This document shows, piece by piece, positions 7,932 to 16,529 of a stretch of 64,000 bases of DNA. The position numbers and the translations under genes were made by a program. The notes beneath the pieces were generated by a model. That model was given only the letters and a program-made list of their open reading frames with translations. It did no database searches and was not told where the DNA came from. The stretch spans positions 1 through 64,000 of the forward strand of contig VFZE01000020.1 in assembly GCA_016871315.1 (NCBI GenBank), read 5' to 3'. Every line of letters begins with the position of its first letter. Positions within the stretch are counted from its first letter, which is position 1. This DNA comes from Acidimicrobiia bacterium (GTDB lineage: Bacteria > Acidobacteriota > Terriglobia > Bryobacterales > Bryobacteraceae).

Positions 7932-8867
7932 GTGAATCTGGACCATCTCCAGCTTTTCCGTGACATTGCTCAGGCGCGCAGTATCAGCAAGGCCGCGCAG
8001 GCTAACGGGATCAGCCAATCAGCTGCCAGCCAGCATCTGCAGGAGCTGGAGAAGAGCCTGCAAGTCACGTTGGTGGACCGCAGCACCCGCCCGCTCACTC
8101 TTACCGAGGCCGGTAAACTCTACGCCGAGTACTGCCGCGATGTCCTGCGCCGCCGCAAGGAATTCGACGTCGCGCTGGAAAAGATTAAAGGCCGTCTGGA
8201 AGGAACCGTGCGCGTTGCCTCCATCTATTCGGTGGGCCTGTCGGAGATGTCCCGCCTGGAGGAGGACTTCGCCATTCGTTGCCCCGGCGCCGAACTGTGG
8301 GTCGACTACCTGCGCCCTGAAAAAGTCTATCAGTACGTTCAGAGCGACCGCGCCGACCTCGGCCTGGTCAGCTACCCGGAACCCAACAAGGAAATCAAAG
8401 CGATTGCCTGGCGCGAAGAGACCATGGTGGTTGCCGTGGCGCCAACTCATCGCCTGGCCGGCTTCGAAGTGCTTTCCCCCGCGCAACTGGAAGGGGAAAG
8501 CTTCATCGGTTTTGATGAAGACCTGCCCATCAGCCGCGAGGTCGACCGCTTCCTCCGCGAAGCCGGAGTCGAAGTGGAGCTCGTCATGCATTTCGACAAT
8601 ATTCAAATGATGAAAGAGGCCGTCGCGCTAGGCTCCGGCATCAGCATTCTGCCGGAGCGCATCCTGCGCTCCGATATCTCGCAGGGCCGCTTGAAGGCGA
8701 TCCCGATGGAGGACCCTGGCCTCTCCCGTCCCCTCGGCATCCTGCATCTAAGAAGGAAAAAGTTCAACCGCGCCACACAGGCGTTTCTCGATCTCTTAAT
8801 GGAGGAACCGGCCCAGCCGCCGCAATCATGGCCCGCATCGTCATCCCCGACGACTTCCCTCAGGTAA
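7932..8867 (+). CDS. LysR-family transcriptional regulator
   Basis: 311 residues starting at GTG; an in-frame stop lies 15 bases upstream, so this is the longest credible start. Residues 1-60 form the winged helix-turn-helix (LQLFRDIAQARSISKAA, then QSAASQHLQELEKSL). The rest is a periplasmic-binding-like effector domain of normal length. The final 40 bases overlap the start of the hydroxyacid dehydrogenase gene, so the two are probably co-transcribed. LysR proteins commonly control the adjacent divergent operon; here that is the ECF/anti-sigma/oxalate-like set. The effector is unknown; oxalate, glyoxylate or another small acid would fit the context. Confidence 0.88.
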   Translation: MNLDHLQLFRDIAQARSISKAAQANGISQSAASQHLQELEKSLQVTLVDRSTRPLTLTEAGKLYAEYCRDVLRRRKEFDVALEKIKGRLEGTVRVASIYSVGLSEMSRLEEDFAIRCPGAELWVDYLRPEKVYQYVQSDRADLGLVSYPEPNKEIKAIAWREETMVVAVAPTHRLAGFEVLSPAQLEGESFIGFDEDLPISREVDRFLREAGVEVELVMHFDNIQMMKEAVALGSGISILPERILRSDISQGRLKAIPMEDPGLSRPLGILHLRRKKFNRATQAFLDLLMEEPAQPPQSWPASSSPTTSLR

Positions 8868-9781
8868 TGGCACCCAGCCCTTCTTACCGGCGCTTTGCCG
8901 TGGAAAGGCAGGTGAACTATTTCGACTCGCTTCCCGGCAGTGAAGACCGGCTCATCGAGCGTATCCAGAACGCAGAGGTCGTGATCAACATCCGCTCCTC
9001 CTCCAAGTTCACCGCGCCTGTGCTCGAAAGCTGCCCCTCACTGCGGCTGCTCTCTCTTTGGGGTACCGGCACGGACAACGTCGATCTCGCCTCTGCCTCG
9101 CGTCTCGGGATCACCGTCACCAACACCCCGGCCGTGGCGGCCGTCTCCATCGCCGAACATTGCCTGGCGCTAATGCTCGCCGTCGCCCGGCGCATTCCGC
9201 AAATCGACAGCGAAACGCGTGGCGGCGCCTGGCCGCGCGGCCAAACCACGCAAATGTCCGGCAAGACGCTCGGCGTTATCGGCCTCGGAGCCATCGGTTC
9301 CCGCTTCGCGCGGCTCGGTGAAGCGGTCGGCATGAAGGTCAACTGCTGGACCATGCACCCCGATACCAAGCCAGGCTTCACGCTGGTTCCGCTGGAATAT
9401 CTGCTCGCCGAGAGCGATGTCGTCAGCCTCCACTTGCGCCTCAGCGCCGATACACACCGCTTTCTCAGCCGCGCCCGGCTGGCGCAAATGAAGTCCTCCG
9501 CCATCCTCATCAACACCGCCCGCGGCGCCATCGTCGACGAGGCCGCTCTCGTCGAAGCTCTTCAGGAGAAGCGGCTGGCCGGCGCCGGCCTCGACGTCTT
9601 CGAGGTCGAGCCTCTGCCCGCAGGCCACGCCCTCACCAAACTCGACAACGTCGTCCTCAGCCCGCACTCGGCCGGAGTTACGCCGGAGGCGCTCGAAGCC
9701 GGACTCGCCTTGGCTCTGGACAATGTCGAATCTTTCCTCGCCGGCAAGCCCCAGCACGTCGTGGCCGCCCCGGCTGCCTAG
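8828..9781 (+). CDS. D-isomer-specific 2-hydroxyacid dehydrogenase (glyoxylate/hydroxypyruvate reductase-like)
   Basis: 317 residues. The NAD(P) fold motif is GLGAIGSRFARLG in the middle of the protein. The catalytic triad of the family is visible: Arg in NTARGAIVDEA, Glu in DVFEVEPLP and His in LSPHSAG. These enzymes interconvert 2-oxoacids and D-2-hydroxyacids, for example glyoxylate with glycolate, hydroxypyruvate with D-glycerate, or 3-phosphoglycerate oxidation. There is no ACT domain, so serine biosynthesis is less likely. The start overlaps the LysR gene by 40 bases. Next to a putative oxalate-to-glyoxylate operon, a glyoxylate reductase role is attractive but unproven. Confidence 0.87.
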   Translation: MARIVIPDDFPQVMAPSPSYRRFAVERQVNYFDSLPGSEDRLIERIQNAEVVINIRSSSKFTAPVLESCPSLRLLSLWGTGTDNVDLASASRLGITVTNTPAVAAVSIAEHCLALMLAVARRIPQIDSETRGGAWPRGQTTQMSGKTLGVIGLGAIGSRFARLGEAVGMKVNCWTMHPDTKPGFTLVPLEYLLAESDVVSLHLRLSADTHRFLSRARLAQMKSSAILINTARGAIVDEAALVEALQEKRLAGAGLDVFEVEPLPAGHALTKLDNVVLSPHSAGVTPEALEAGLALALDNVESFLAGKPQHVVAAPAA

Positions 9782-9817
9782 TTTCGCTCGACAGGGATTC
9801 TGTGCCACGATCAGGGT

Positions 9818-11008
9818 ATGGCACATGGAGCGAGCTTACCGGTTGATGCTTCTGCGCAGTTCCTGGACCGCGCTCAAGCGCGTGAATCGGCCGTCCCCTG
9901 GTACGTATGGTGCTCGGTTGCTGCGGTCACCTCGGCCATGATCGGCGCGCACTGGGATATTTCCTGGCACCGCTCCATCGGGCGTGACACTTTCTGGACC
10001 CCCGCCCACATCGCCATCTACCTCTGCGGCGTGCTGGCCGGCATCTCCTGCGGTTATCTCATCCTGGCCACCACCTTCGGCCGCATGCCCCATATGGAGC
10101 GCGCCTCCGTGCGCATGTGGGGATTCCGTGGACCGCTCGGCGCGTTCATCGCCGCCTGGGGAGGCGTCGCCATGCTTACTTCGGCGCCTTTCGACGATTG
10201 GTGGCACAACGCTTACGGGCTCGACGTCAAGATCATCAGTCCGCCGCACTCCGTGCTCGCGGCCGGAATGTTCGCCGTCGGCGTCGGCGCGCTCATGCTC
10301 GTGCTCGGCTTCATGAACCGCGCCGAGGGCAAGGCCCGCCGGCAGATTGAATGGGTCTACCTTTACCTGGGAGGGCTCACCATCGTCACCGCGCAGACCT
10401 TCGTCATGGAATACTCCGGCCGCGTCATGATGCACTCGGCCATCCACTACCGCGTCTTTGCTATCTCGACTCCTATTTTCCTTGTCGCACTTACTCGCGC
10501 CGCCGAACGCAAATGGGCTGCCACATGGATTGCTCTCATCTACATGCTCTTTTGGGAAGCAACCAACTGGATTCTGCCGCTGTTCTCCGCCGAACCCAAG
10601 CTTGGCCCCGTCTATTACCCGGTCACGAACTTCGTGCCGTCCAACTTCGCCGTTGTCCTCATTATTCCCGCCCTTGCCATGGACCTCTTCATGCAGCGCT
10701 CCAAATCCTGGCCTGACTGGCGCCGCGGCATGACGGCCGGCGCCGTCTTGCTCGTAACCAATGTCGCCGTACAATGGCCCTTCGCGAACTTCCTCATGTC
10801 GCCTGCCTCGCGCAACTGGTTCTTCCACACCCACAATTTCGACTACCTGGCCCGCCCCACCAGCTACAGTATGAGAAATCTTTTTTACTCCTGGGAGAAG
10901 ACGGCCGGCGAATTCTGGCTCGGCATGGCGCTGGCGCTGGCCATCGCCATGGTCACCGCGCACGCCGGCCTCAAGTTCGGGAACTGGATGGCGCGCGTCC
11001 GGAGGTAG
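9818..11008 (+). CDS. Polytopic membrane protein with conserved-looking His/Trp clusters, function unknown
   Basis: 396 residues with about ten hydrophobic segments. Striking clusters sit at presumed membrane edges: GAHWDISWHRSIGRDTFWTPAHIAIY near residues 43-68, PFDDWWHNAYGLD and ISPPHSVLAAG in the middle, and FFHTHNFDYLARP near the C-terminus. Such His/Trp/Asp clusters are typical of metal or haem ligand sites, but I do not recognise a named family. It is followed after 7 bases by a gene for an exported, histidine-rich protein, so the two likely act together in the envelope, perhaps in copper handling. That role is inference only. Confidence 0.7.
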   Translation: MAHGASLPVDASAQFLDRAQARESAVPWYVWCSVAAVTSAMIGAHWDISWHRSIGRDTFWTPAHIAIYLCGVLAGISCGYLILATTFGRMPHMERASVRMWGFRGPLGAFIAAWGGVAMLTSAPFDDWWHNAYGLDVKIISPPHSVLAAGMFAVGVGALMLVLGFMNRAEGKARRQIEWVYLYLGGLTIVTAQTFVMEYSGRVMMHSAIHYRVFAISTPIFLVALTRAAERKWAATWIALIYMLFWEATNWILPLFSAEPKLGPVYYPVTNFVPSNFAVVLIIPALAMDLFMQRSKSWPDWRRGMTAGAVLLVTNVAVQWPFANFLMSPASRNWFFHTHNFDYLARPTSYSMRNLFYSWEKTAGEFWLGMALALAIAMVTAHAGLKFGNWMARVRR

Positions 11009-11015
11009 CTCAATC

Positions 11016-12440
11016 ATGCACCGCTGGCTGGCTCTTGCCGTCTTCTCCTGTCTCGCCCTCGCCCATGTCGGCAGCCCCGACGTCTTTCACGAAGGCAAGG
11101 CCGGTCCTTACACCGCCTTCGTCACCATACGTCCTCCCCTCGTCATCCCCGGCGTTGCGGAAATCGAAATCCGCGTTAGCGAGCCAGGCATTGAAAAGGT
11201 CCGAATCACCCCCATGCCTCTCACCGGCGATGGCGCGAAGTTCGCCCCCACTCCCGACATCGCCGAACGCAGCAAGGACGATACGCAGTTCTTCACAGGC
11301 TCGCTCTGGATGATGACCTCAGGCTCCTGGCAAGTGCGCGTCCACCTCGATGGGAGCCGCGGTTCCGGCAAACTCAGCGTTCCGGTTCCCGCCATCGCCC
11401 GCAAGACCCAAGCAATGGACCTCGCGATGGCCGCCATGCTGACGGCTCTCATGCTGCTTCTCTCGGCAGGCATCGTCAGCATCGTTGGCGCCGCCTCTCG
11501 CGAATCTCAGCTCGAACCTGGCCTTCAGCCCGATCCGGGCCGCCTCAAACGCGCCCGGCGGATGATGATCATCGCCGCCGTCACTGTGGTCGCCATCCTC
11601 TACCTCGGCAACCTCTGGTGGACGGCGGAAGCCAGCGCCTATGATCGCTACATCTACAAGCCGCTGGAAATGGATGCCACGCTCGAACAAAGTGAACGCC
11701 TCGTACTGAAACTCCGCGACCCCGGCTGGCTCCCTCGCCTTCTCGACGATTTCCTCCCCGATCACAACCACTTGATGCACATGTACGTGATCCGTCTGCC
11801 GGAAATGGAGCGTGTCTGGCATCTGCACCCCGAGATGACCGCCAGTGGTGTCTTTGAACACAAGCTCCCACCGATGCCTGCCGGCCGCTACCGCCTCTAT
11901 TCCGACGTCGTGCACAAGAGCGGCTTCCCGGAAACCATCGTCGCCGAAATCGAGCTGCCCGAGATCGCCGGTAAGCCCATCGAAGGCGACGACTCCACCG
12001 GCGTCGGCCCGAAGCTATCCGCCTCCAATCGCGACCTTGCTGTCGCCGGACTCGAAGACGGCTACCGCATGATCTGGGAGCGCGATCCGAAAGGCTACCC
12101 AGCCCGCAAGCCCGCCGTTTTCCGTTTCCGCATCGAGGACGAAAAAGGCGAGCCCGCCGAAGGCATGGAGCTTTACATGGGCATGCCCGGTCACGCCGCC
12201 TTCCTCAAACATGACGGCACCGTCTTTGCGCACGTCCATCCAAGCGGCAGTGTGCCGATGGCCTCTCTCAGCCTCACCTCCGCCGAGGCCGACCCACACG
12301 CCGGACACGCCAGGGGAGTTCTCTCCCCCGAAGCCGGTTTCCCCTACGGCTTTCCCAGCCCAGGCCACTACCGCATCATTGTGCAGATGAAGTTGGCCGG
12401 CAAAGTGCGCGCCGGTATGTTCGACCTCAACGTGAACTGA
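11016..12440 (+). CDS. Membrane-anchored periplasmic protein with YtkA/FixH-like domains, candidate copper-binding
   Basis: 474 residues. A GGAGG overlapping the upstream stop region gives a well-placed ribosome site. Layout: signal peptide (1-16), a beta-rich FixH/YtkA-like domain (about 25-130), two transmembrane helices (about 133-160 and 180-205), then a second beta-rich periplasmic domain. The latter carries DHNHLMHMYVIR, RVWHLHPE, MGMPGHAAFLKHDG and FAHVHPSG, i.e. many His and Met ligands of the kind found in periplasmic copper proteins. It probably partners the preceding His-rich membrane protein. The ligand and process are not shown by sequence alone. Confidence 0.68.
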   Translation: MHRWLALAVFSCLALAHVGSPDVFHEGKAGPYTAFVTIRPPLVIPGVAEIEIRVSEPGIEKVRITPMPLTGDGAKFAPTPDIAERSKDDTQFFTGSLWMMTSGSWQVRVHLDGSRGSGKLSVPVPAIARKTQAMDLAMAAMLTALMLLLSAGIVSIVGAASRESQLEPGLQPDPGRLKRARRMMIIAAVTVVAILYLGNLWWTAEASAYDRYIYKPLEMDATLEQSERLVLKLRDPGWLPRLLDDFLPDHNHLMHMYVIRLPEMERVWHLHPEMTASGVFEHKLPPMPAGRYRLYSDVVHKSGFPETIVAEIELPEIAGKPIEGDDSTGVGPKLSASNRDLAVAGLEDGYRMIWERDPKGYPARKPAVFRFRIEDEKGEPAEGMELYMGMPGHAAFLKHDGTVFAHVHPSGSVPMASLSLTSAEADPHAGHARGVLSPEAGFPYGFPSPGHYRIIVQMKLAGKVRAGMFDLNVN

Positions 12441-12442
12441 TT

Positions 12443-15400
12443 TTAGAAAGTAAACCGGCTCCCGAATTGGAACGCCCGCGGACCACCTGAACCGAATACC
12501 TGTCCGGCTCTCGTGGTCGGCTGCCCGAACCCGGCCAGGTTCGTCAGATCGTAGCTGAAGCCGCCGAGATTGGCGATGTTTAGCACGTTGAACACCTCGC
12601 CGAAGATGTTCAGCCGGTACCGTCCGTCATTGCCCCAGCGGAAGGTGCGTCCCAGCCGCAGGTCCTGCGAGTAGAAGTTATCGCCGAACTCATAGTTGGC
12701 GGGCAACGTCAGCCGCGGCACGGTCTGGTTGCGCGTTGTCCGTGTGCCGGCAAACTTCGAATTGAAGTCGGCTACCAGCCGCTCCAAATCGCTCTTGCCA
12801 AGACCTCGGTTGAACCCGTTGAACTTCGCCCCGGGCAGCGGCTCGCCGCTGGTACCGTCACCATCCAGATCGATGGTGGGTATCGAAGGCATTACCGGCC
12901 CACGCGTGCCGATGGCGGAAATGAACGACAGGTTGATCTTGCCGGGCAGGTCCACTATGCCGCTGATGTTCAGGTTGTTCCGCCCGCCTTGTGGTCCCCA
13001 GGTCGCAAACCAGTTGTCCAGGTTCCAGATCCCGTTCATACCCGTCTCATACTGCAGCGCGTAGGAAACCTGGAAGCTGAAGCGGTCCGCAAAGCGCCGG
13101 TCCAACTTCACCAGCATCGCCTTGTAGTGGTTTCGTCCAGCGGGAGTACGAATCGCGATCCCTCCCGTCGAACACAACGCCTTCGGATCCTGTCTCTGCT
13201 GCGCCGTGCACGCCGGCATGATCCGCCGCGTCACGCCGCGCGAATCCACTGCCTGGAACCGGTTGTAGTCGATCAATCCGATCTCATCCTTCAGGAACTG
13301 CCGGAACACGAAGTCCACGTTCAACACCATGTTCCTCTGGATCTCCCGCTGCACGCCGATGTTGAAATGCTCGGAATACGGGGCCGGATACTTCTGCGGG
13401 ATAATGTCGGATCCGTTCTTGGCTACCTCGATCGCACGCACCGAAAGATCGTTCGGACGCGCCGGACGCACCGCAGCCTCTGTCGCCGCGCGCGCCTGCG
13501 GCAGAATCTGCACCAGGTGGCCCAGCGTAAACAGGGTCGGCTGCTGCCGGAAATCCAGCGGTGTCCCCGGTGGCACTCCCGGCACGTTGGTCAACGGGTT
13601 CGGCACCGCCGTCCCATCCACCAGGATGCGGCCATTGCCCAACGGCCCGATCAGGGCCCGCTCGCGAAGCCGCTGCCAGAGAAGACGCGTGTTGTAATAG
13701 ATTCCCGCGCCGCCTCGAACCACCGTCTTGTTGTCTTTGCCCACGTTCCAGGCGAATCCCACCGACGGGGAGAAGTTGTTCAAGTCGCGCTCGGATGGCG
13801 CCAGCCCGTTGGCCCCCAGAATCGGCGCCAGGTAGGCCGGTTTGTCCAAATCGTGATTCACCAGCGTCGATTCATAGTTCCAGGCCACTCCATAGTTGAA
13901 TGTGAAGTTCGGTCGAATCCGCCAGGAATCCTGGCCGAAGAACCTGACGCGCCGGTTGGTCCGCGCCTTGTCCATCTGGAACGGAGGCGGCTGGCTCGGA
14001 TCTCCTACACCCATCGAGAACGCCAGCAGGGGCAGCCGCATCAAGTCGGCGGTCGTGTTGAACGAGCTCGGCAGGTTGAATGCCGCCAGCAGCGGCGCCG
14101 GAAGCACCTGCCTCAGAATATCCGGTCCCCACAACACTCCCGCCGCGGGATCGGCGAAGCCCCAGAATCCCGTGCCCGGAGCATGCTCAAACTCGCCGCC
14201 GAACCGGATCCGGTGCGTACTCTTCTGCCACGTCGCGATATTCGTGAAGGTGAACTTGCGCAGATCGCGCCCCTGCGTTGCGTTCGACGTGTTGCCAAAA
14301 ACTACGTTCGTTCCCAACACGGACATTTGCGGCAATCCCAGTCCGATGCAGCCAGGGCAGTCGTTCTCATCCGGGAATAGGTTCCGGTTGCGCCAGTATT
14401 GGTACGCGAAACGGAAGTCGTTCACCAGGTTCGACCGGAATGCGCTTGTCACGCCCATGATGCTCTGATCGGCCCAATTGGTGTTCTTCACCCAGTTGGA
14501 GGGCAGCTCAGAGCTGCCCAGCGGCCCCAGTCCGTTGTTCCCGTCGTGCGAATAACGCAGGAACACAGAGTGGTTGGAGTTGATCCGGTAGTCAAACCGC
14601 GTCGATATCTGCTTGCCTGAATAGGGCTGCGAGGCGTTCTGCGCCAAGTTCTGGAAGAATACCGAGTTCGGCTGAATCGTCACCACGCTGTCCTGATTGT
14701 TGTGCTCGATGTTGAAAAAGAAAAACAGCTTGTCCTTCTTGATCGGCCCGCCCAGCCAGGCTCCCATCTGCCGCCGCGCAAAGAACGGATCGGGATTGAA
14801 CGCGTTCCGGCGCAGCGCGGGATAGGCGGAAATGTTGTTGTCGCGGAAGAAATAATATAGGCTGCCGTGATAGTCGTTGCCTCCGGAGCGCGTGACGATG
14901 TTGACGGAGCCGGTTCCGGTAATGCCCGTCGCCAAGTCGAAATTCACCGAAGAGATCTGGAACTCCTCCACCACCTCCTGCGAAAAGTTCATGCCGGTGT
15001 TTCCTTCAATCGAGTTGCGCACGTTTCCGCCGTCCACCGTGATTGCCGTCTGGCTCGCCGAGCCGCCCAGAATTCCCACAGAAAACTGCGCGTTATACTG
15101 GGCCAGCCGCTGCGAGGCAACAGAAACGCCAGGCTCCAGAAACGCCAGCTGCAAAAAGCTCCTCCCGTTCAGCGGCAGGTTCTCGATCTGCTTCCGCGAG
15201 ATCACCCCTTCCAGATTGTGGCCCTCATAACGCAGTTGTGAACTGGCAGCCTCCACCGTGATCACCTCGGCCGCTTGTCCAACCTGCAACAGCACGTCGA
15301 GACTGGTCGTCACGCCCGCCTGCACAATCGCGTCTTGCATGTAGGCGCGGAATCCGGCTGCCTCCACCCGCACCGTATAGGTCCCGGCAGGCAGCACCGG

Positions 15401-15616
15401 AGCAACGAAGATTCCTTCCGTGTTGCTGGTCAGCTGTCTCAGCGGAGCAGCACCCATCGTCTTGTCCGTGACTGTCACTGACGCGTTTGGTACTGTCGCG
15501 CCCGACTCGTCCCGCACGTTCCCCGAGATCGTTCCCGATGGGGCCTGCGCCAACATTGCCCCCGCCGTGGCCAGCAAGAGCCCCGACTGTACAGCCAACC
15601 TAAACAGTTTGAACAC
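12443..15616 (-). CDS. Oar-like TonB-dependent receptor with N-terminal carboxypeptidase-regulatory-like domain
   Basis: The start chosen is the GTG at 15616, with GGAGG at 15625-15629 eight bases upstream; this yields 1057 residues. A longer version from an ATG at 15646 would put ten extra residues before the signal peptide and ignores this site. Residues 1-23 are a signal peptide (FKLFRLAVQSGLLLATAGA). Then comes a carboxypeptidase D-like fold (SGTISGNVRDESGATVPNASV), a plug domain (ENLPLNGRSFLQL, where the plug begins) and a beta barrel ending in aromatic RFTF, as needed for outer-membrane insertion. Acidobacteria encode many such receptors, thought to import oligosaccharides or peptides. 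Ligand unknown; the neighbouring beta-propeller and sulfatase suggest sulfated glycans. Confidence 0.9.
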   Translation of the reverse strand: MFKLFRLAVQSGLLLATAGAMLAQAPSGTISGNVRDESGATVPNASVTVTDKTMGAAPLRQLTSNTEGIFVAPVLPAGTYTVRVEAAGFRAYMQDAIVQAGVTTSLDVLLQVGQAAEVITVEAASSQLRYEGHNLEGVISRKQIENLPLNGRSFLQLAFLEPGVSVASQRLAQYNAQFSVGILGGSASQTAITVDGGNVRNSIEGNTGMNFSQEVVEEFQISSVNFDLATGITGTGSVNIVTRSGGNDYHGSLYYFFRDNNISAYPALRRNAFNPDPFFARRQMGAWLGGPIKKDKLFFFFNIEHNNQDSVVTIQPNSVFFQNLAQNASQPYSGKQISTRFDYRINSNHSVFLRYSHDGNNGLGPLGSSELPSNWVKNTNWADQSIMGVTSAFRSNLVNDFRFAYQYWRNRNLFPDENDCPGCIGLGLPQMSVLGTNVVFGNTSNATQGRDLRKFTFTNIATWQKSTHRIRFGGEFEHAPGTGFWGFADPAAGVLWGPDILRQVLPAPLLAAFNLPSSFNTTADLMRLPLLAFSMGVGDPSQPPPFQMDKARTNRRVRFFGQDSWRIRPNFTFNYGVAWNYESTLVNHDLDKPAYLAPILGANGLAPSERDLNNFSPSVGFAWNVGKDNKTVVRGGAGIYYNTRLLWQRLRERALIGPLGNGRILVDGTAVPNPLTNVPGVPPGTPLDFRQQPTLFTLGHLVQILPQARAATEAAVRPARPNDLSVRAIEVAKNGSDIIPQKYPAPYSEHFNIGVQREIQRNMVLNVDFVFRQFLKDEIGLIDYNRFQAVDSRGVTRRIMPACTAQQRQDPKALCSTGGIAIRTPAGRNHYKAMLVKLDRRFADRFSFQVSYALQYETGMNGIWNLDNWFATWGPQGGRNNLNISGIVDLPGKINLSFISAIGTRGPVMPSIPTIDLDGDGTSGEPLPGAKFNGFNRGLGKSDLERLVADFNSKFAGTRTTRNQTVPRLTLPANYEFGDNFYSQDLRLGRTFRWGNDGRYRLNIFGEVFNVLNIANLGGFSYDLTNLAGFGQPTTRAGQVFGSGGPRAFQFGSRFTF

Positions 15617-15655
15617 TTTTCCAACCTCCCAGTACCCAGAAATCAAAACCTAGTG

Positions 15656-15685
15656 ATACTATGCCTTGTTATCTTGGATTGTCAA
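15656..15685 (-). promoter_or_regulatory. Sigma-70 promoter of the TonB-dependent receptor gene
   Basis: Read on the minus strand, a perfect TTGACA (-35, 15680-15685) is followed after 18 bases by TAGTAT (-10, 15656-15661). A start near 15649 would leave a leader of about 33 bases containing the GGAGG site of the receptor gene. This is the best consensus promoter I can see in the window. Confidence 0.65.
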
Positions 15686-15702
15686 GAGTACTTGTGTTAA
15701 CT

Positions 15703-15722
15703 GGGGCATATCTTGATACCCC
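15703..15722. repeat. Bulged inverted repeat upstream of the beta-propeller gene
   Basis: GGGG-ca-TATC-tt-GATA-CCCC: the two arms pair except for a two-base bulge. It abuts the AAAGGAGG ribosome site at 15723-15730, so it could act as an operator or affect translation of the gene that starts at 15737. Function is inference. Confidence 0.35.
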
Positions 15723-15736
15723 AAAGGAGGTTGATT

Positions 15737-16528
15737 ATGCTCGCCAGACGTCATTTCCTCACCTTCGCTGCCGCCCTCCCCGGCCTCGCCGCAAAGGTAA
15801 CCGAACGCCGCGTCAAAGTGGAAACCGCATTCCGCTCCCCGGGTCCGAAACCCAACGGCCTCCAGGCCACCTCCGATGGCCTCTGGATTCTTGACCAAGG
15901 CGATAACCACGCCTATCTGGTCAGCTACGATACCGGCAAGGTTCTCCGCGACCTCGCCACCGATTCCAAAGCCGGCTCCGGCATCACCTTCGATGGCGAA
16001 GCGCTCTGGCTCGCCTCCACCTATTCCCGCGAGATCATCCATTGCGACGCCCGCACCGGCAAGACCATCGCCAGATTTCCCAGCCCAGGCTCCGGCGTAG
16101 TCGCCTGGACCACTTCCCGTACCAGCCCCTTGGCGCCTCCTCCCAAGCCAAACGCCGGCGCCCCCAAAGGCCCGCCGCCTAACCGCCAGCCCACCGGAGC
16201 CCATGGCTTGGAGTGGCGCAGCGGGAAACTCTGGATTTCCAATCCTCCCTCCCAGCGCATTTACCGCGTCGATCCGAAATCCTTTGCCATGGAAAAGGAG
16301 CTTCCCACCGCCGGCAACCGCCCCCACGGCATCGGTTGGGAAGGCGATGCCCTTTGGTGCACCGAATCCAACGATAACGCCTTCTACAAATTCAACATCG
16401 AAACCGGCGCCTACTCGGAAAAGATCCAACTCGCTGATACCGATCCTCTGCCCCACGGCATGACAATCTGGAAAGGGTGGATGTGGTATTGCGATGATGT
16501 CGGCGTCGTCTGCAAATTCCGCCTCTAA
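15737..16528 (+). CDS. Exported beta-propeller (SMP-30/NHL-like) protein
   Basis: 263 residues from the ATG at 15737, chosen because AAAGGAGG lies six bases before it; an upstream in-frame ATG has no such site. The N-terminus, LARRHFLTFAAALPGLAA, is a twin-arginine (Tat) type signal peptide, so the protein is probably periplasmic. The body consists of repeated blades such as GLQATSDGLWILDQGDNHAYLV, GITFDGEALWLAS and HGIGWEGDALWCTE, typical of SMP-30/gluconolactonase or Virginiamycin-lyase-like propellers. A proline-rich linker (APPPKPNAGAPKGPPP) lies in the middle. A sulfatase gene follows one base after its stop. Substrate unknown. Confidence 0.75.
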   Translation: MLARRHFLTFAAALPGLAAKVTERRVKVETAFRSPGPKPNGLQATSDGLWILDQGDNHAYLVSYDTGKVLRDLATDSKAGSGITFDGEALWLASTYSREIIHCDARTGKTIARFPSPGSGVVAWTTSRTSPLAPPPKPNAGAPKGPPPNRQPTGAHGLEWRSGKLWISNPPSQRIYRVDPKSFAMEKELPTAGNRPHGIGWEGDALWCTESNDNAFYKFNIETGAYSEKIQLADTDPLPHGMTIWKGWMWYCDDVGVVCKFRL

Positions 16529-16529
16529 A

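Noticed and set aside
9836-11017. A 393-codon minus-strand open frame
   Set aside because: Antisense to the polytopic membrane protein gene, which has coherent transmembrane helices and good spacing to the next gene.
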